A stretch of DNA of 24,581 bases from assembly GCA_025998575.1 (NCBI GenBank), contig BNWD01000003.1, forward strand, positions 1-24,581, read 5' to 3'. A program made the translations under genes and the position numbers. The notes beneath the pieces are model-generated. The model searched no databases, was not told where the DNA came from, and was given only the letters and a program-made list of their open reading frames with translations. Positions 7,991 to 17,250 of the stretch are shown in pieces. Numbering within the stretch: position 1 is the first letter of the stretch; the number at the start of each line of letters is the position of its first letter. The stretch is from Alphaproteobacteria bacterium (GTDB lineage: Bacteria > Pseudomonadota > Alphaproteobacteria > RUG11792).

Positions 7991-8251
7991 ATGGCGACAA
8001 AAAAAGCTGGTGGTAGTTCAAGAAACGGAAGAGATAGTATTGGCCGCCGTTTGGGCGTGAAGAGATTTGGCGGACAATATGTTTTGGCTGGAACGATAAT
8101 TCTTCGCCAACGCGGCACAAAATATAAGACGCATGATAATGTTGGCCTTGGCAAAGATCACACAATTTATGCTATGGTCGATGGATCGGTTTATTTTAGA
8201 TCCGGCAGAGATAATAGAACGTATGTTGGCGTTTCTCCTCTTGCGGCCTAG
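7991..8251 (+). CDS. rpmA: 50S ribosomal protein L27
   Basis: An 86-residue L27 whose N-terminal tail reaches the peptidyl-transferase centre. It opens with [16 protein letters not shown], then [20 protein letters not shown] and [20 protein letters not shown], all typical. No N-terminal pre-sequence (as in some Firmicutes) is present. AGAGGAG precedes the ATG. It follows rplU by 12 nt, the standard pairing. Its TAG stop directly abuts the ATG of pepF. Confidence 0.96.
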   Translation: MATKKAGGSSRNGRDSIGRRLGVKRFGGQYVLAGTIILRQRGTKYKTHDNVGLGKDHTIYAMVDGSVYFRSGRDNRTYVGVSPLAA

Positions 8252-10024
8252 ATGAACACGTGGCAACTGGAAGACATATACAGCTCTGCTCACGCGAAAG
8301 AGTTGAGCTCAGATTGTGAACTGGTTGAGCGTTTAATTGAGGATTTTTGCGCGAAACACAAAAATAAATTGACTATCGACGCTTTGCAAGAGAGTATTGT
8401 TGACTATGAAACGATAATTAACTTCGCGGAAAAGATTGGAGGTTATGCGTTTTTGCAATTGCAAACGAGGCTTGATAATCACGAGGCTTTGACTTTTTTT
8501 CAAGAAAAAACAGAGTGGTTGTGTGAGGTAAGTTCGAGATTGGTGTTTTTTTGCAACGATATAGCGAGGCTTGACAAGAAAAAAGTTGAAGCCTCGATAG
8601 AGCGCTCTGAAATATTGAAAAAATATGAATCTTGGATTTCGAACTGCTTTCGATATCAACCGCATTTGCTGTCGAATGAAGCTGAAGAAGCGCTTGCTAA
8701 AAAATTTATGACGTCGAGCAATTCTTGGATTCGAATGTTCGATGAGATATTGGCGTGCTTGCAGTTCAATTTTGAAGGGGAAGAGAAAACGTTTACGGAA
8801 CTGTTGGAAATTGCAAATCATTCCGACAACGAAGAAAAAAGAGCGCGCGCGGCAAAGAGTATCTCAGAAAAACTGACTGAAAACAGTTTTTATTTCAAGC
8901 ATATATACAACAATGTGATGCTCGATCGTCGCATAGAAAATAAGTTGAGAAATTACGAAAAACCGGAATCTTTTCGTAATCTTTCTAACAATATAGATCA
9001 AGCGTCTGTGGATTTTTTGGTGGAAGCGATTGAAAGCCGTTACGAACAGACGTCGCATAGATATTATGCGCTGAAAGCGAAGATTTTAGGAAAGCAGAAA
9101 TTGGAATATTGGGACAGAAATATTTCGATAAAATTATCAAATATTTTTAATAAAAAATTCGATTATAAAGCGGCAGCTGGCTTGGTTTTGGAAACTTTCT
9201 GCGCGTTTTCTCCAATATTCGCCGATATAGCCTCGGATTTTATTAATAAAAATTGGATAGATGTCTATCCTAAACTTGGAAAGACATCTGGCGCCTTCGC
9301 ATGCAGCTGCTCGACAAGCGTTCATCCATATATTCTTCTGAATTATTTTGATACAATAAGAGATGTCTCAACTCTCGCCCACGAACTCGGACATGGCATT
9401 CATCAAGTTTTAGCGGCAAAAAACGGCGCTCTTTTGGCTGAAACTCCAATAACTTTGGCAGAGCTGGCCTCTTTGTTTGCTGAAAAATTGTTATTTGAAA
9501 AGCTGTTCGCTAATGCAGAGACGATCGAGGAGAAGATCGATTTGTTGTGTTGGAGACTGGACGACACGATAAATTCAACAATAAGGCAGATTTCGTTCTT
9601 CAAGTTCGAGAGAGATGCGCACGAACTGAGATCGACAAAGGAACTATTTGTCGAAGATTTGTCTGAAATTTTCTTGAAAAACCAAAGAAAATGCCTTGGA
9701 AATTCTGTCAATGTTGATGAATGCGTTGGGATTTATTGGACGTATATTTCACATTTCTTTCACTCTCCTTTTTATGTCTACGCATACGCATTTGGTGAAA
9801 TTTTTGTTAATGCTTTATACAAAAACTATAAGAAATTTTCTGATAATTTTGTCGAAAAATATATTAAAATGCTATCTAAAGGTGGTATTGATAGATATGA
9901 TATTGCAGCTCAAACATTTGATCTTGATCCTTCGAAGAAGGAGTTTTGGAAAGATGGCGTTGATGAAATTGAAGCGCAGATAAATTATTTAGAGAATTTG
10001 TATAATGGTCTGCTATGCAATTAA
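8252..10024 (+). CDS. pepF: M3 family oligoendopeptidase (PepF type)
   Basis: A 590-residue cytosolic zinc metallopeptidase that would degrade short peptides. The zinc site is HELGH (residues 377-381), with Glu404 in the AELAS segment as the third ligand. This resembles the alphaproteobacterial M3 subfamily with HQVLAAKxGALxAETPxTLAE. The C-terminal helices (HFFHSPFYVYAYAFGEIFV) contain the tyrosines and histidine typical of M3 enzymes. No signal peptide. Length is normal. The start codon touches the rpmA stop with no spacer, so translational coupling is likely. The last 20 nt overlap the start of tamB. Confidence 0.9.
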   Translation: MNTWQLEDIYSSAHAKELSSDCELVERLIEDFCAKHKNKLTIDALQESIVDYETIINFAEKIGGYAFLQLQTRLDNHEALTFFQEKTEWLCEVSSRLVFFCNDIARLDKKKVEASIERSEILKKYESWISNCFRYQPHLLSNEAEEALAKKFMTSSNSWIRMFDEILACLQFNFEGEEKTFTELLEIANHSDNEEKRARAAKSISEKLTENSFYFKHIYNNVMLDRRIENKLRNYEKPESFRNLSNNIDQASVDFLVEAIESRYEQTSHRYYALKAKILGKQKLEYWDRNISIKLSNIFNKKFDYKAAAGLVLETFCAFSPIFADIASDFINKNWIDVYPKLGKTSGAFACSCSTSVHPYILLNYFDTIRDVSTLAHELGHGIHQVLAAKNGALLAETPITLAELASLFAEKLLFEKLFANAETIEEKIDLLCWRLDDTINSTIRQISFFKFERDAHELRSTKELFVEDLSEIFLKNQRKCLGNSVNVDECVGIYWTYISHFFHSPFYVYAYAFGEIFVNALYKNYKKFSDNFVEKYIKMLSKGGIDRYDIAAQTFDLDPSKKEFWKDGVDEIEAQINYLENLYNGLLCN

Positions 10025-12524
10025 AAAGTTCTTAAAATTTTCGCTATATATTTTAATTTTTACATCGCTCTTTATATATGCCCTTCAAGTTTCTTATGTT
10101 CAAAAACTGTTATTAAATGCCGCTTTGGGAAAAAACTATACTATTTATCTCGGCAAAATTAGCGGGCTATTCCCATTCAATTTTTCAATAAAAATGATTT
10201 CAGTTTCTTCGAAAGGAGACTCTATATCTGCAGAAAATTTATCTATTATTTTAAAGGAAAGTTTAACAAAAATTAACATAGTTTCTGCTGAAAAAGTTAG
10301 CGCTAAATTAAATCCTGCCACAAAATTCTCTGTTTCAGATATAAAGGATATTTTATCACTTCTCGCTCAGAAATTTGTGAAAAATATAGATATAAAACAA
10401 GCAGATATTGACGATATTAAAATAAAGGATTTTAAATTTAATTTAGACAAAAAGACGAAACTAAGAGCTGCCAAGTGTTTGGTGAATGAAAAGAAAGCGG
10501 AAATTTCATATAATTTTGAAGACGGAAAAATGTTTTCCGATTTAGTTTTCGACAATATAGACGCCAATATTATTTATGAAATGGCAAATAATCAGCTCAA
10601 CATACACACGCGATTCAATAATAAAAAAATAAATTTTGATGGAGTGTTGAATAACGATAGCATAAGCGGGATTATATCGGGCGCAGATTCAAAATATAGC
10701 CTTGCTTGCTCGCTAAAATTCGATGGAAATTCCGCTATTTCTGAATTTTTCTCAAAGGACTTCGGCGTTTCTGGAAGCGTTTCTTATAATTTTGCAACGA
10801 AAATGACTGTAGCCAACGGGATTATTTTTGAAAATGGCGTTGTTATAAAGCCGTTTTCCATGGACGAAAATTTGAAAATAAAAAACATCGATGTGCTTTT
10901 GAAAAAAGGAAAAGCACAAATCACTGATATAAATTTATCTCAGGAAAACTTTTCGCTTGGCAAAGTATATTTCAATAATATCGATCTGGCCCAATTCTTC
11001 GATAAAAGAACTGACGTGTCTGGAATAGTTACTGGCCGCGCTGTTTTTCGAAATGCCGGAGAGGATCTCAAGATTTTTGTTAAAAATTCGAAAGTTTTCA
11101 ACGTGAAAATTCCGGACCTAACTATAAACGGAAGATATTCTGAAAATAAAATAGATATCGATATTTCGTATAAAGTTTTAAACAAAATAAATAAAATTTT
11201 TGGATATATTTGCCCAGCAAAGTGGATTGTTACTAACAATAGTAAAATGAAAATAAGTTCTAAAGGCAGGATAAATATTTCCGATTATTTGTCCAAAAAC
11301 ATTGCGCAAGGGATCATAAAATATTCGCTCGATATAGCAGGAACGCCTTTGGCGCCAATTGTTTCTGGAGATTTAAAATTGAAAGATGGGCTCTATATAA
11401 ACAAAGCCAGCGGAACGTATATTAAAAACGGAACGATTGAAGCAATCGTAAGAAACAATAAATTGACAATAACAAAAATCCACGCAACAGACGACTTAAA
11501 GTCTCAAGGAAAAATTTCCGGGAGCGGCAGCATTGCTCTGAACAAAACGGAATTGCTTGCGGATATCATGCTCCATTTTGATAAGATGGAGGCAGTCGAT
11601 ATAGTCGGTTTCGACGGAAAATTGTCTGGAGATATTTCAATAAAAGGCGGAACGGCAAATGGTCTCAAAGTCTTGGGAGACTTGCATTGTGACAATGCGC
11701 TCTATGACGTCTCGAGCATCATAACGCAATCCAATATGGCGTTCGAAATATTGGAAGAAAAAATCGAAAAGAAAGAGGTTGAAAAAGACGTTTTAGCATT
11801 GCCGTTTGGCGTTTTGTTTGACGTTCGATTTTCGTTTAAACCGAAACTGAGGATGATAGGGGCTGGAATCAATAGCAGGTGGATAGGCGGCGGATTCTTG
11901 AAAGGAGATTTGAAAAACCTTGAATATGGCGCGAAAATAACGCTTGTGAAAGGCGGCATTCAAGTCGCAGGAAAAGATTTCAAACTCAAAAACGGCACCA
12001 TATGGCTCGATATGAACTGCCCAGGCGTGTTTTTTGTCGATGTTTCAGCCACGAAATCTATAGAAAGCATACACGTCGGAGCGAAGTTTATCCAAGACAA
12101 ATCTGGCTCAGACGTCAGGTTTTTCTCAAATCCGTATATGTCCAAAAACGACATTTTGTCATACCTGCTCTTCAACCACAAAGCCAGCGAAATAACGGCA
12201 AGCGAAGGTCCAGTGCTGTTTTCTGTGATGTCGACTCTCTCTGGAAACAAAGGCGCCGATATCATGTCGAAAATAAAAACGATCTGCAGAGTAGATTCTT
12301 TTGACGTGAAGCAAGGCAAAAATGACGGCAAGGGTGAATATGGAGCTCTGAGCGTCGGCAAAAAGTTGGGACGTAATGTCAATTTGAACGTCGAGCAGGG
12401 CAACGGCAAAGACACGACAAGGGCAACGATCGAGGCGAAAATGAAGAAAAATACGAAGGTTGTCGTCGATGTTTACGGCAAGAACGCGCCTGGCGTCGGC
12501 ATTCTTTGGAACAAAAGATATTGA
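10005..12524 (+). CDS. tamB: TamB-like translocation/assembly module inner-membrane protein
   Basis: An 839-residue protein with an N-terminal membrane anchor (about residues 8-28), a long repetitive beta-rich body (many short alternating strands with D/N-K-I patterns) and a conserved C-terminal DUF490/TamB domain. That domain includes GGIQVAGKDFKLKNGTIWLD, then VSATKSIESIHVGAKF, then SNPYMSKNDILSYLLFNHKA, and the end ALSVGKKLGRNVNLNVEQG to GVGILWNKRY. TamB-type proteins bridge the periplasm and help outer-membrane protein assembly or phospholipid transport. It is shorter than many alphaproteobacterial members, implying a shorter bridge. No tamA (Omp85) lies beside it here. ATG 10005 lies inside the pepF end. 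The coding is A+T-rich in the first two thirds. Confidence 0.85.
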   Translation: MVCYAIKKFLKFSLYILIFTSLFIYALQVSYVQKLLLNAALGKNYTIYLGKISGLFPFNFSIKMISVSSKGDSISAENLSIILKESLTKINIVSAEKVSAKLNPATKFSVSDIKDILSLLAQKFVKNIDIKQADIDDIKIKDFKFNLDKKTKLRAAKCLVNEKKAEISYNFEDGKMFSDLVFDNIDANIIYEMANNQLNIHTRFNNKKINFDGVLNNDSISGIISGADSKYSLACSLKFDGNSAISEFFSKDFGVSGSVSYNFATKMTVANGIIFENGVVIKPFSMDENLKIKNIDVLLKKGKAQITDINLSQENFSLGKVYFNNIDLAQFFDKRTDVSGIVTGRAVFRNAGEDLKIFVKNSKVFNVKIPDLTINGRYSENKIDIDISYKVLNKINKIFGYICPAKWIVTNNSKMKISSKGRINISDYLSKNIAQGIIKYSLDIAGTPLAPIVSGDLKLKDGLYINKASGTYIKNGTIEAIVRNNKLTITKIHATDDLKSQGKISGSGSIALNKTELLADIMLHFDKMEAVDIVGFDGKLSGDISIKGGTANGLKVLGDLHCDNALYDVSSIITQSNMAFEILEEKIEKKEVEKDVLALPFGVLFDVRFSFKPKLRMIGAGINSRWIGGGFLKGDLKNLEYGAKITLVKGGIQVAGKDFKLKNGTIWLDMNCPGVFFVDVSATKSIESIHVGAKFIQDKSGSDVRFFSNPYMSKNDILSYLLFNHKASEITASEGPVLFSVMSTLSGNKGADIMSKIKTICRVDSFDVKQGKNDGKGEYGALSVGKKLGRNVNLNVEQGNGKDTTRATIEAKMKKNTKVVVDVYGKNAPGVGILWNKRY

Positions 12525-14461
12525 AAAATTATAGCGTTGGCCTCAGAATAAATATCGATGAATCGTTCTCGTATTCTTCATCTTTGGAGTTATTGGAAGG
12601 ACAATTAGTCGCTGTTAACTTTAGAAACAGAGAAGAGATCGGCGTTATAGTTGCTCAAGAACCCCCTGAGTTTTCAGGAACTATAAAGGAAATTAACGCA
12701 ATCCTCCCATACAATATCAACAAGGAATACATAAAATTTGCAAGATTCGTCGCTAGCTATAATTTAACAAAATTTGGAAAAGTTTTGAAATTACTAATTC
12801 CGTTTTCAATCAATAAGTTATTGCTTCCGGAAAAACAAATAAAAGAGAAGTCGTTTGAAAAAGAAAACGCAATTTTGAATAAAGAGCAAGAAGAAGCTGT
12901 CGCAAAAATGCTAAAATTTGTTGATAATTTTAAAGTTATATTGCTGCATGGCATAACTGGCTCTGGGAAAACTGAGGTATTTTTGGAGTTTGCAAAATCG
13001 ATTGTCAACGAGAAAAAACAGATTTTAATAATGGTTCCGGAGATATCTCTCTCAGATGAACTGTCAGAAAAAGTTTCAAAAAGGCTCGGACTAAAATGTC
13101 ATATTTGGCACAATTCAGTCACGCCAACGAAGAAACTTTCCATCTGGAAAAAAATTGCTGATGGCGAACAGATTTGCATAGTAGGCGCTAGATCCGCTTT
13201 ATTCGTCCCATTCAAAAATCTTGGATGCATTATCATAGACGAGGAGCACGACCAATCCTACAAACAGAACGAAACGATCGTTTATCATGCACGCGACATG
13301 GCGATATATCTGGGCCAATGCCTTGGCATTCCTGTCATTCTCTCCTCCGCAACTCCGTCCATCGAGTCGTATAACAATTGTCTGATAAAAAAATACGAAT
13401 ATATAAAAATTAACTCGAGATACTTCGAGAACGCCAAATTGCCAAGCGTTTATATAGACGATATGAGAACTCACAAAAGCCGCTCTATCTTAAGTCCGCG
13501 CTCAATTGTCGAGATAGAAAAATGCCTAAACTCCGGCAAACAAGCCCTGATTTTCGTCAACAGACGCGGACATACGCCAAAAATTTTATGCAAATCCTGC
13601 GGCTGGAAAATGGAATGCCCAGGCTGCTCATCATGGCTCTGCTATCACTGTTTGACAAACGAACTCATCTGCCATCATTGCGGCCACAAAGCCGAACTCA
13701 AAGAGAAATGCGGAGAATGCGGGAAATCTTCGCTTACTGGAATTGGCGCCGGCGTTGAAAAAGTTTCTCTCGAATGCACCGAAATCTTCCCGACCACCAG
13801 AATACTAACACTTTCAAGCGACACAATCAACACTCCAAACAAGATTTCAAAGGCCTTGAGTTTGATCAAAAACAAACAAGTTGACCTGATAGTCGGAACT
13901 CAAATAGTCTCGAAAGGCCACAACTTCAACGACCTGAACTTAGCCGTCATAACCTCCATAGACTCGATGCTATACGGCGACGATTTCAGATCAATCGAGC
14001 GCGCATTTCAGATAATCCAACAGGTCTCCGGCCGAGCCGGACGCAGCGGAACTGGCGAAGGGAAAGTGATAATTCAGACATACAACCCAAGTGATAAATT
14101 CATAAAATTGATCGAGAAGAATGACACGGAAGAATTTTACAACATCGAAATAGCCAATAGAAAATTGACCAAAATGCCGCCATTCGGAAAGCTTGCATCA
14201 CTAACTCTATCAGGATTCAACGAAGCTGAGGTCTCTCGATTTGCTAAAAAACTGATTCAACTTGCCCCAAGACAAAACGGAATTAAAATACTCGGCCCAA
14301 TCCAACCAATACTCTTCAAACTCAGATCAAAATACAGACTCAAAATATATGTCTTTTCCACACAAAACCTCCAACCATACATATCACAACTGCTCACCTC
14401 AACCAAAATCCCACCAAACATAACAACCAACACAGACTTCACCCCAACAGAGTTTGGATAA
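12521..14461 (+). CDS. priA: Primosomal protein N', replication-restart helicase PriA
   Basis: A 646-residue superfamily 2 helicase that would reload the replisome at stalled forks. Order: N-terminal 3'-DNA-binding region (compact), Walker A GITGSGKT (144-151), DEEH box (240-243), SSATPS motif III, then eight zinc cysteines at 357, 360, 366, 369, 384, 387, 397 and 400. These have exactly the spacing of E. coli Cys436-Cys479. Helicase C motifs GTQIVSKGHNF and QQVSGRAGRSGTGEGKV follow. The start is a TTG: 12521 overlaps the tamB TGA as TTGA and has GGA 10 nt upstream, while TTG 12506 would add five residues. Last gene of the run; its 3' end is partly repeated downstream. Confidence 0.93.
   Translation: MKNYSVGLRINIDESFSYSSSLELLEGQLVAVNFRNREEIGVIVAQEPPEFSGTIKEINAILPYNINKEYIKFARFVASYNLTKFGKVLKLLIPFSINKLLLPEKQIKEKSFEKENAILNKEQEEAVAKMLKFVDNFKVILLHGITGSGKTEVFLEFAKSIVNEKKQILIMVPEISLSDELSEKVSKRLGLKCHIWHNSVTPTKKLSIWKKIADGEQICIVGARSALFVPFKNLGCIIIDEEHDQSYKQNETIVYHARDMAIYLGQCLGIPVILSSATPSIESYNNCLIKKYEYIKINSRYFENAKLPSVYIDDMRTHKSRSILSPRSIVEIEKCLNSGKQALIFVNRRGHTPKILCKSCGWKMECPGCSSWLCYHCLTNELICHHCGHKAELKEKCGECGKSSLTGIGAGVEKVSLECTEIFPTTRILTLSSDTINTPNKISKALSLIKNKQVDLIVGTQIVSKGHNFNDLNLAVITSIDSMLYGDDFRSIERAFQIIQQVSGRAGRSGTGEGKVIIQTYNPSDKFIKLIEKNDTEEFYNIEIANRKLTKMPPFGKLASLTLSGFNEAEVSRFAKKLIQLAPRQNGIKILGPIQPILFKLRSKYRLKIYVFSTQNLQPYISQLLTSTKIPPNITTNTDFTPTEFG
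14301..14339 (+). repeat. Repeat copy 1, inside the priA 3' end
   Basis: This 39-nt stretch of priA recurs at 14594-14632 with 36 of 39 identical positions, in direct orientation and 293 nt away. The core is CTCTTCAAACTCAGATCAAA. Confidence 0.8.
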
Positions 14462-14676
14462 ATCATCGACCTATCCAAACCCGCTAGAAAATCAAAAAAG
14501 CGCCATATTAAGCATTCCATAACTGATCAAATCAAGAGAACCAATATCAATAAAAGAGGAGGTTCGCTTACAAGTCTTCAACATTATTCACACTCCAACC
14601 AACACTCTTCAAACTCAGATCAAAATATAAACATCCATACAATTGACGTTTTGTGAAGCAATTTTGTCAAAAATGA
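14462..14676. other. Convergent intergenic region between priA and proS
   Basis: 215 nt between the convergent priA and proS ends. It contains the displaced priA-like repeat (14594-14632) and an isolated strong Shine-Dalgarno-like AGAGGAGG (about 14557) with no start codon after it. No T-tailed hairpin terminator was found. It may be what is left of a tandem duplication or a deleted gene. Confidence 0.5.
14594..14632 (+). repeat. Repeat copy 2, noncoding copy of a priA segment
   Basis: Direct copy of priA 14301-14339 with three mismatches, all transitions. It lies outside any gene, so it is a fragment of duplicated priA 3' sequence. Confidence 0.75.
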
Positions 14677-16095
14677 CTAATAACTCTTAGCGAAGACAGC
14701 AAGTTTATTGGTTTTGACGCCAGAGAAAATGCATTTACCTTCTTCGCCACTGTTTCCAGGAGTTAGCAAGCAGCGGACAGAGAGCGCAGTGTTTACCAAG
14801 TGTGAAGCAACTACTTCGTCCGAATCGTAGCAATACCCTAAAGCAAAGCCTTTCCCACCTTCTTTAAAATAAGATAATAATTCTGCACATGAGGTGAAAG
14901 AATTTGTGTTCTTCTTGAAATAATCTTGAGCTTTGGCCTTTAACCGACTGTCATGTTCGTCCAATAATGAAGAAATTTTCACATCAAATTCAGATAATGA
15001 GAGCGTATTTTCGTAAAGATTATCAGAGCGCGAAACAACAAAAACACTATTAGAATTTGTTTCTTTTGCGCCAATCAAAATAATATATGGAACGCCTTTT
15101 TTAATATAAGTCCATTTTTTTGCAGAAAACGTGTGATGTTGATTTAAATCCAAAAATACTCTACATTTTTTCAATAGATTTTCATAAATTTTCATGCAAT
15201 AATTAACAACATCTTCGGAGAAACCTACAGGAATAATAACAAAATGGAAAGGAGCGATAGCTGTTGGCAAATTTATACCAGATGAGTCGCCGTGCGTCAA
15301 AATAACAGCGCCAACATCGCGAGTAGACGTGCCCCACGAGCTAGTGAATGCCAGTTCTTTTTCTCCGCTTCTGTTTTGAAAGAGAATGTTTAATTTTTTC
15401 GAATAATGTTGCCCCAAAACGTGGCTTGTTGCACTTTGCAAAGCCTTTCCATCTTGCATCATGCATTCAACAGTCAGCGTTTTTGAAGAGCCTGGGAAAC
15501 GGTCAAAAGAAGGCTTTTCACCAGAACATCCACACAATAACAAATCGCCCAACAACACCTTTTCATACGACTTGTGTATCGTGAAAATGAACCTATCAGC
15601 GTCCTCAAAAGTTTCATGAACGCCATGTCCTTCCTGCCACAGAATCTCGGTTGTGCGCAAGAAAAACCGTGTCCGCATCTCAGGCCGGAAGACATTGCAC
15701 CATTGATTATAAAGCATCGGCAAATCGCGATATGACAACGCAATGGAAGAGAAATATTTACCGAAAACGACCTCAGAAGTAGGACGAATAACATATAGAC
15801 TTTCAGTGTGCGTGTCAGAGATATTATCAGGCAAACCAGCATGAAAACACTCATAATTTCCCATGTGTTTTTGATAAATTTCAGCAGAAATCAGAGTCGG
15901 AAAATACACCTCATGAACATTGTTTTTGTTGAATTCGGCAGTCAACAATTCACGAATTTTCGACCAAATCTGCAGACCATACGGCAACAAAATCATGCAC
16001 CCGCGAACATCAGAATACGTCGCCAACTCCGCATCATCTATCAGCCGCTGATACCAATCATCAATACTCTCCACCACAACCCCCAGCTCAGCCAC
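14677..16095 (-). CDS. proS: Prolyl-tRNA synthetase, eukaryote/archaeal-like class
   Basis: A 472-residue class II aminoacyl-tRNA synthetase charging tRNA-Pro. Motifs include VRGCMILLPYGLQIW (motif 1 region), IRPTSE (103-108), RPEMRTRFFLRTTEILWQEG (motif 2, from 137), ATSH, and SSWGTSTRDVGAVILTHGD (motif 3 region). The anticodon domain and a C-terminal domain ending VFAKSY follow. This is the Thermus/eukaryote-type architecture (no editing insertion, extra C-terminal zinc-domain), not the bacterial form usual in alphaproteobacteria. Compared with Thermus, the four C-terminal zinc cysteines are Cys422, Glu427, Cys455 and Ser458, so two ligands are lost. Start GTG 16095 has AGGA five nt upstream. 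It stands alone on the minus strand; horizontal origin is inferred. Confidence 0.92.
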   Translation of the reverse strand: MAELGVVVESIDDWYQRLIDDAELATYSDVRGCMILLPYGLQIWSKIRELLTAEFNKNNVHEVYFPTLISAEIYQKHMGNYECFHAGLPDNISDTHTESLYVIRPTSEVVFGKYFSSIALSYRDLPMLYNQWCNVFRPEMRTRFFLRTTEILWQEGHGVHETFEDADRFIFTIHKSYEKVLLGDLLLCGCSGEKPSFDRFPGSSKTLTVECMMQDGKALQSATSHVLGQHYSKKLNILFQNRSGEKELAFTSSWGTSTRDVGAVILTHGDSSGINLPTAIAPFHFVIIPVGFSEDVVNYCMKIYENLLKKCRVFLDLNQHHTFSAKKWTYIKKGVPYIILIGAKETNSNSVFVVSRSDNLYENTLSLSEFDVKISSLLDEHDSRLKAKAQDYFKKNTNSFTSCAELLSYFKEGGKGFALGYCYDSDEVVASHLVNTALSVRCLLTPGNSGEEGKCIFSGVKTNKLAVFAKSY

Positions 16096-17250
16096 AACAA
16101 TCCTAACAAAACATGCTTATACCATTTATGATAGCATGGTTTATGGTTGCATTCACTAAAAATAATATAATGAAAGTAGGCTTTTGCATTAAAATATACT
16201 TGGCGATAAACATTAACAATGTGTTAATTAAATTTTTAACTTAGAAAAAAATACAGTGCTAAAATTATTTATAATGCAGCTCGATGTGAAACAAATATTT
16301 ATTCATAAAGCACAAAAATAACGCTTGCGAACCTCAAAAATTGGAATGATTTCGAATATTCTATAAGACTATAGTTAGCTGTAATTTTCAGTGAACTAAA
16401 ATAGTGGCAATCAGTATTTTAAATATTGTTTAGAATATAAACGAAAAAACTTATTAAATTATATTTAGTATTCTTTTGTCTACCTATTTCACAATAATAT
16501 TATTGCAACTTTAAAATTAATCTTATTTTAGAATAAACAAAATTCATAACTAATAACAGTAATTTTAAAATATAAGCTTACAATTATCATAAATTTACAT
16601 ATCTAGAATTTTTATTTTTTACGCACATACATTAACATTTGGGACGCTATAAATATATAGCGTGAAAGAATGCAGATGCTATTATAGTCAATTTATGTGT
16701 TTCAAGATTATTTGAGAAATTGCGCATTGCCTCATTTTTTCTACAGATATATTATTATATAATATATAGCGCAGGCTGTACAAAGCTAACTAATTGCGTC
16801 CTGTAATTTTTATTAAAAAAGCACAATTTTAAATTATTATGCCGAGAAATAATTTGTTGTGTTTATGGAAAAAGCACTTCAAACATTGCAGTTCTTGCGA
16901 AGAATGGAAGAATGAAATGTGGAATAAAGATTGTTAGCTAAAATATAGAGTATTGTTCTGAATTTTGTATTTGAAAGAAAAATTAATTCAGAGTAATTAT
17001 AATGATTTTTTGTGAAATATATTATACAGGTATATTCAAAAAAGAGAACGAAATTAGAAATAGTGTATTCTAAAAATATTGAAAGAGAAAATACCTAATA
17101 ATTATATAAGAATTGACAATTCCAGCTACAATAACAACGCCTTAAATTTTATTCTTTATATATTCTGCTTTAACGTTTCTCAATTTTTTGAAACTATTAA
17201 CAACATATATTTTTAATATGATTCAACACGCGTAATTTATGTGTTCGCAA
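16096..17250. other. A+T-rich gap, no genes seen
   Basis: About 1.15 kb with stops in every frame, no conserved motif and no RNA signature. It includes the proS leader at its left end and a hairpin at 16644-16663. Composition matches the other gaps of this window. I could not identify a parent gene for it. Confidence 0.6.
16644..16663. repeat. Perfect 8-bp stem-loop
   Basis: ACGCTATA (16644-16651) pairs with TATAGCGT (16656-16663) around AATA. No T-tract follows on either strand. Function unknown. Confidence 0.35.
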
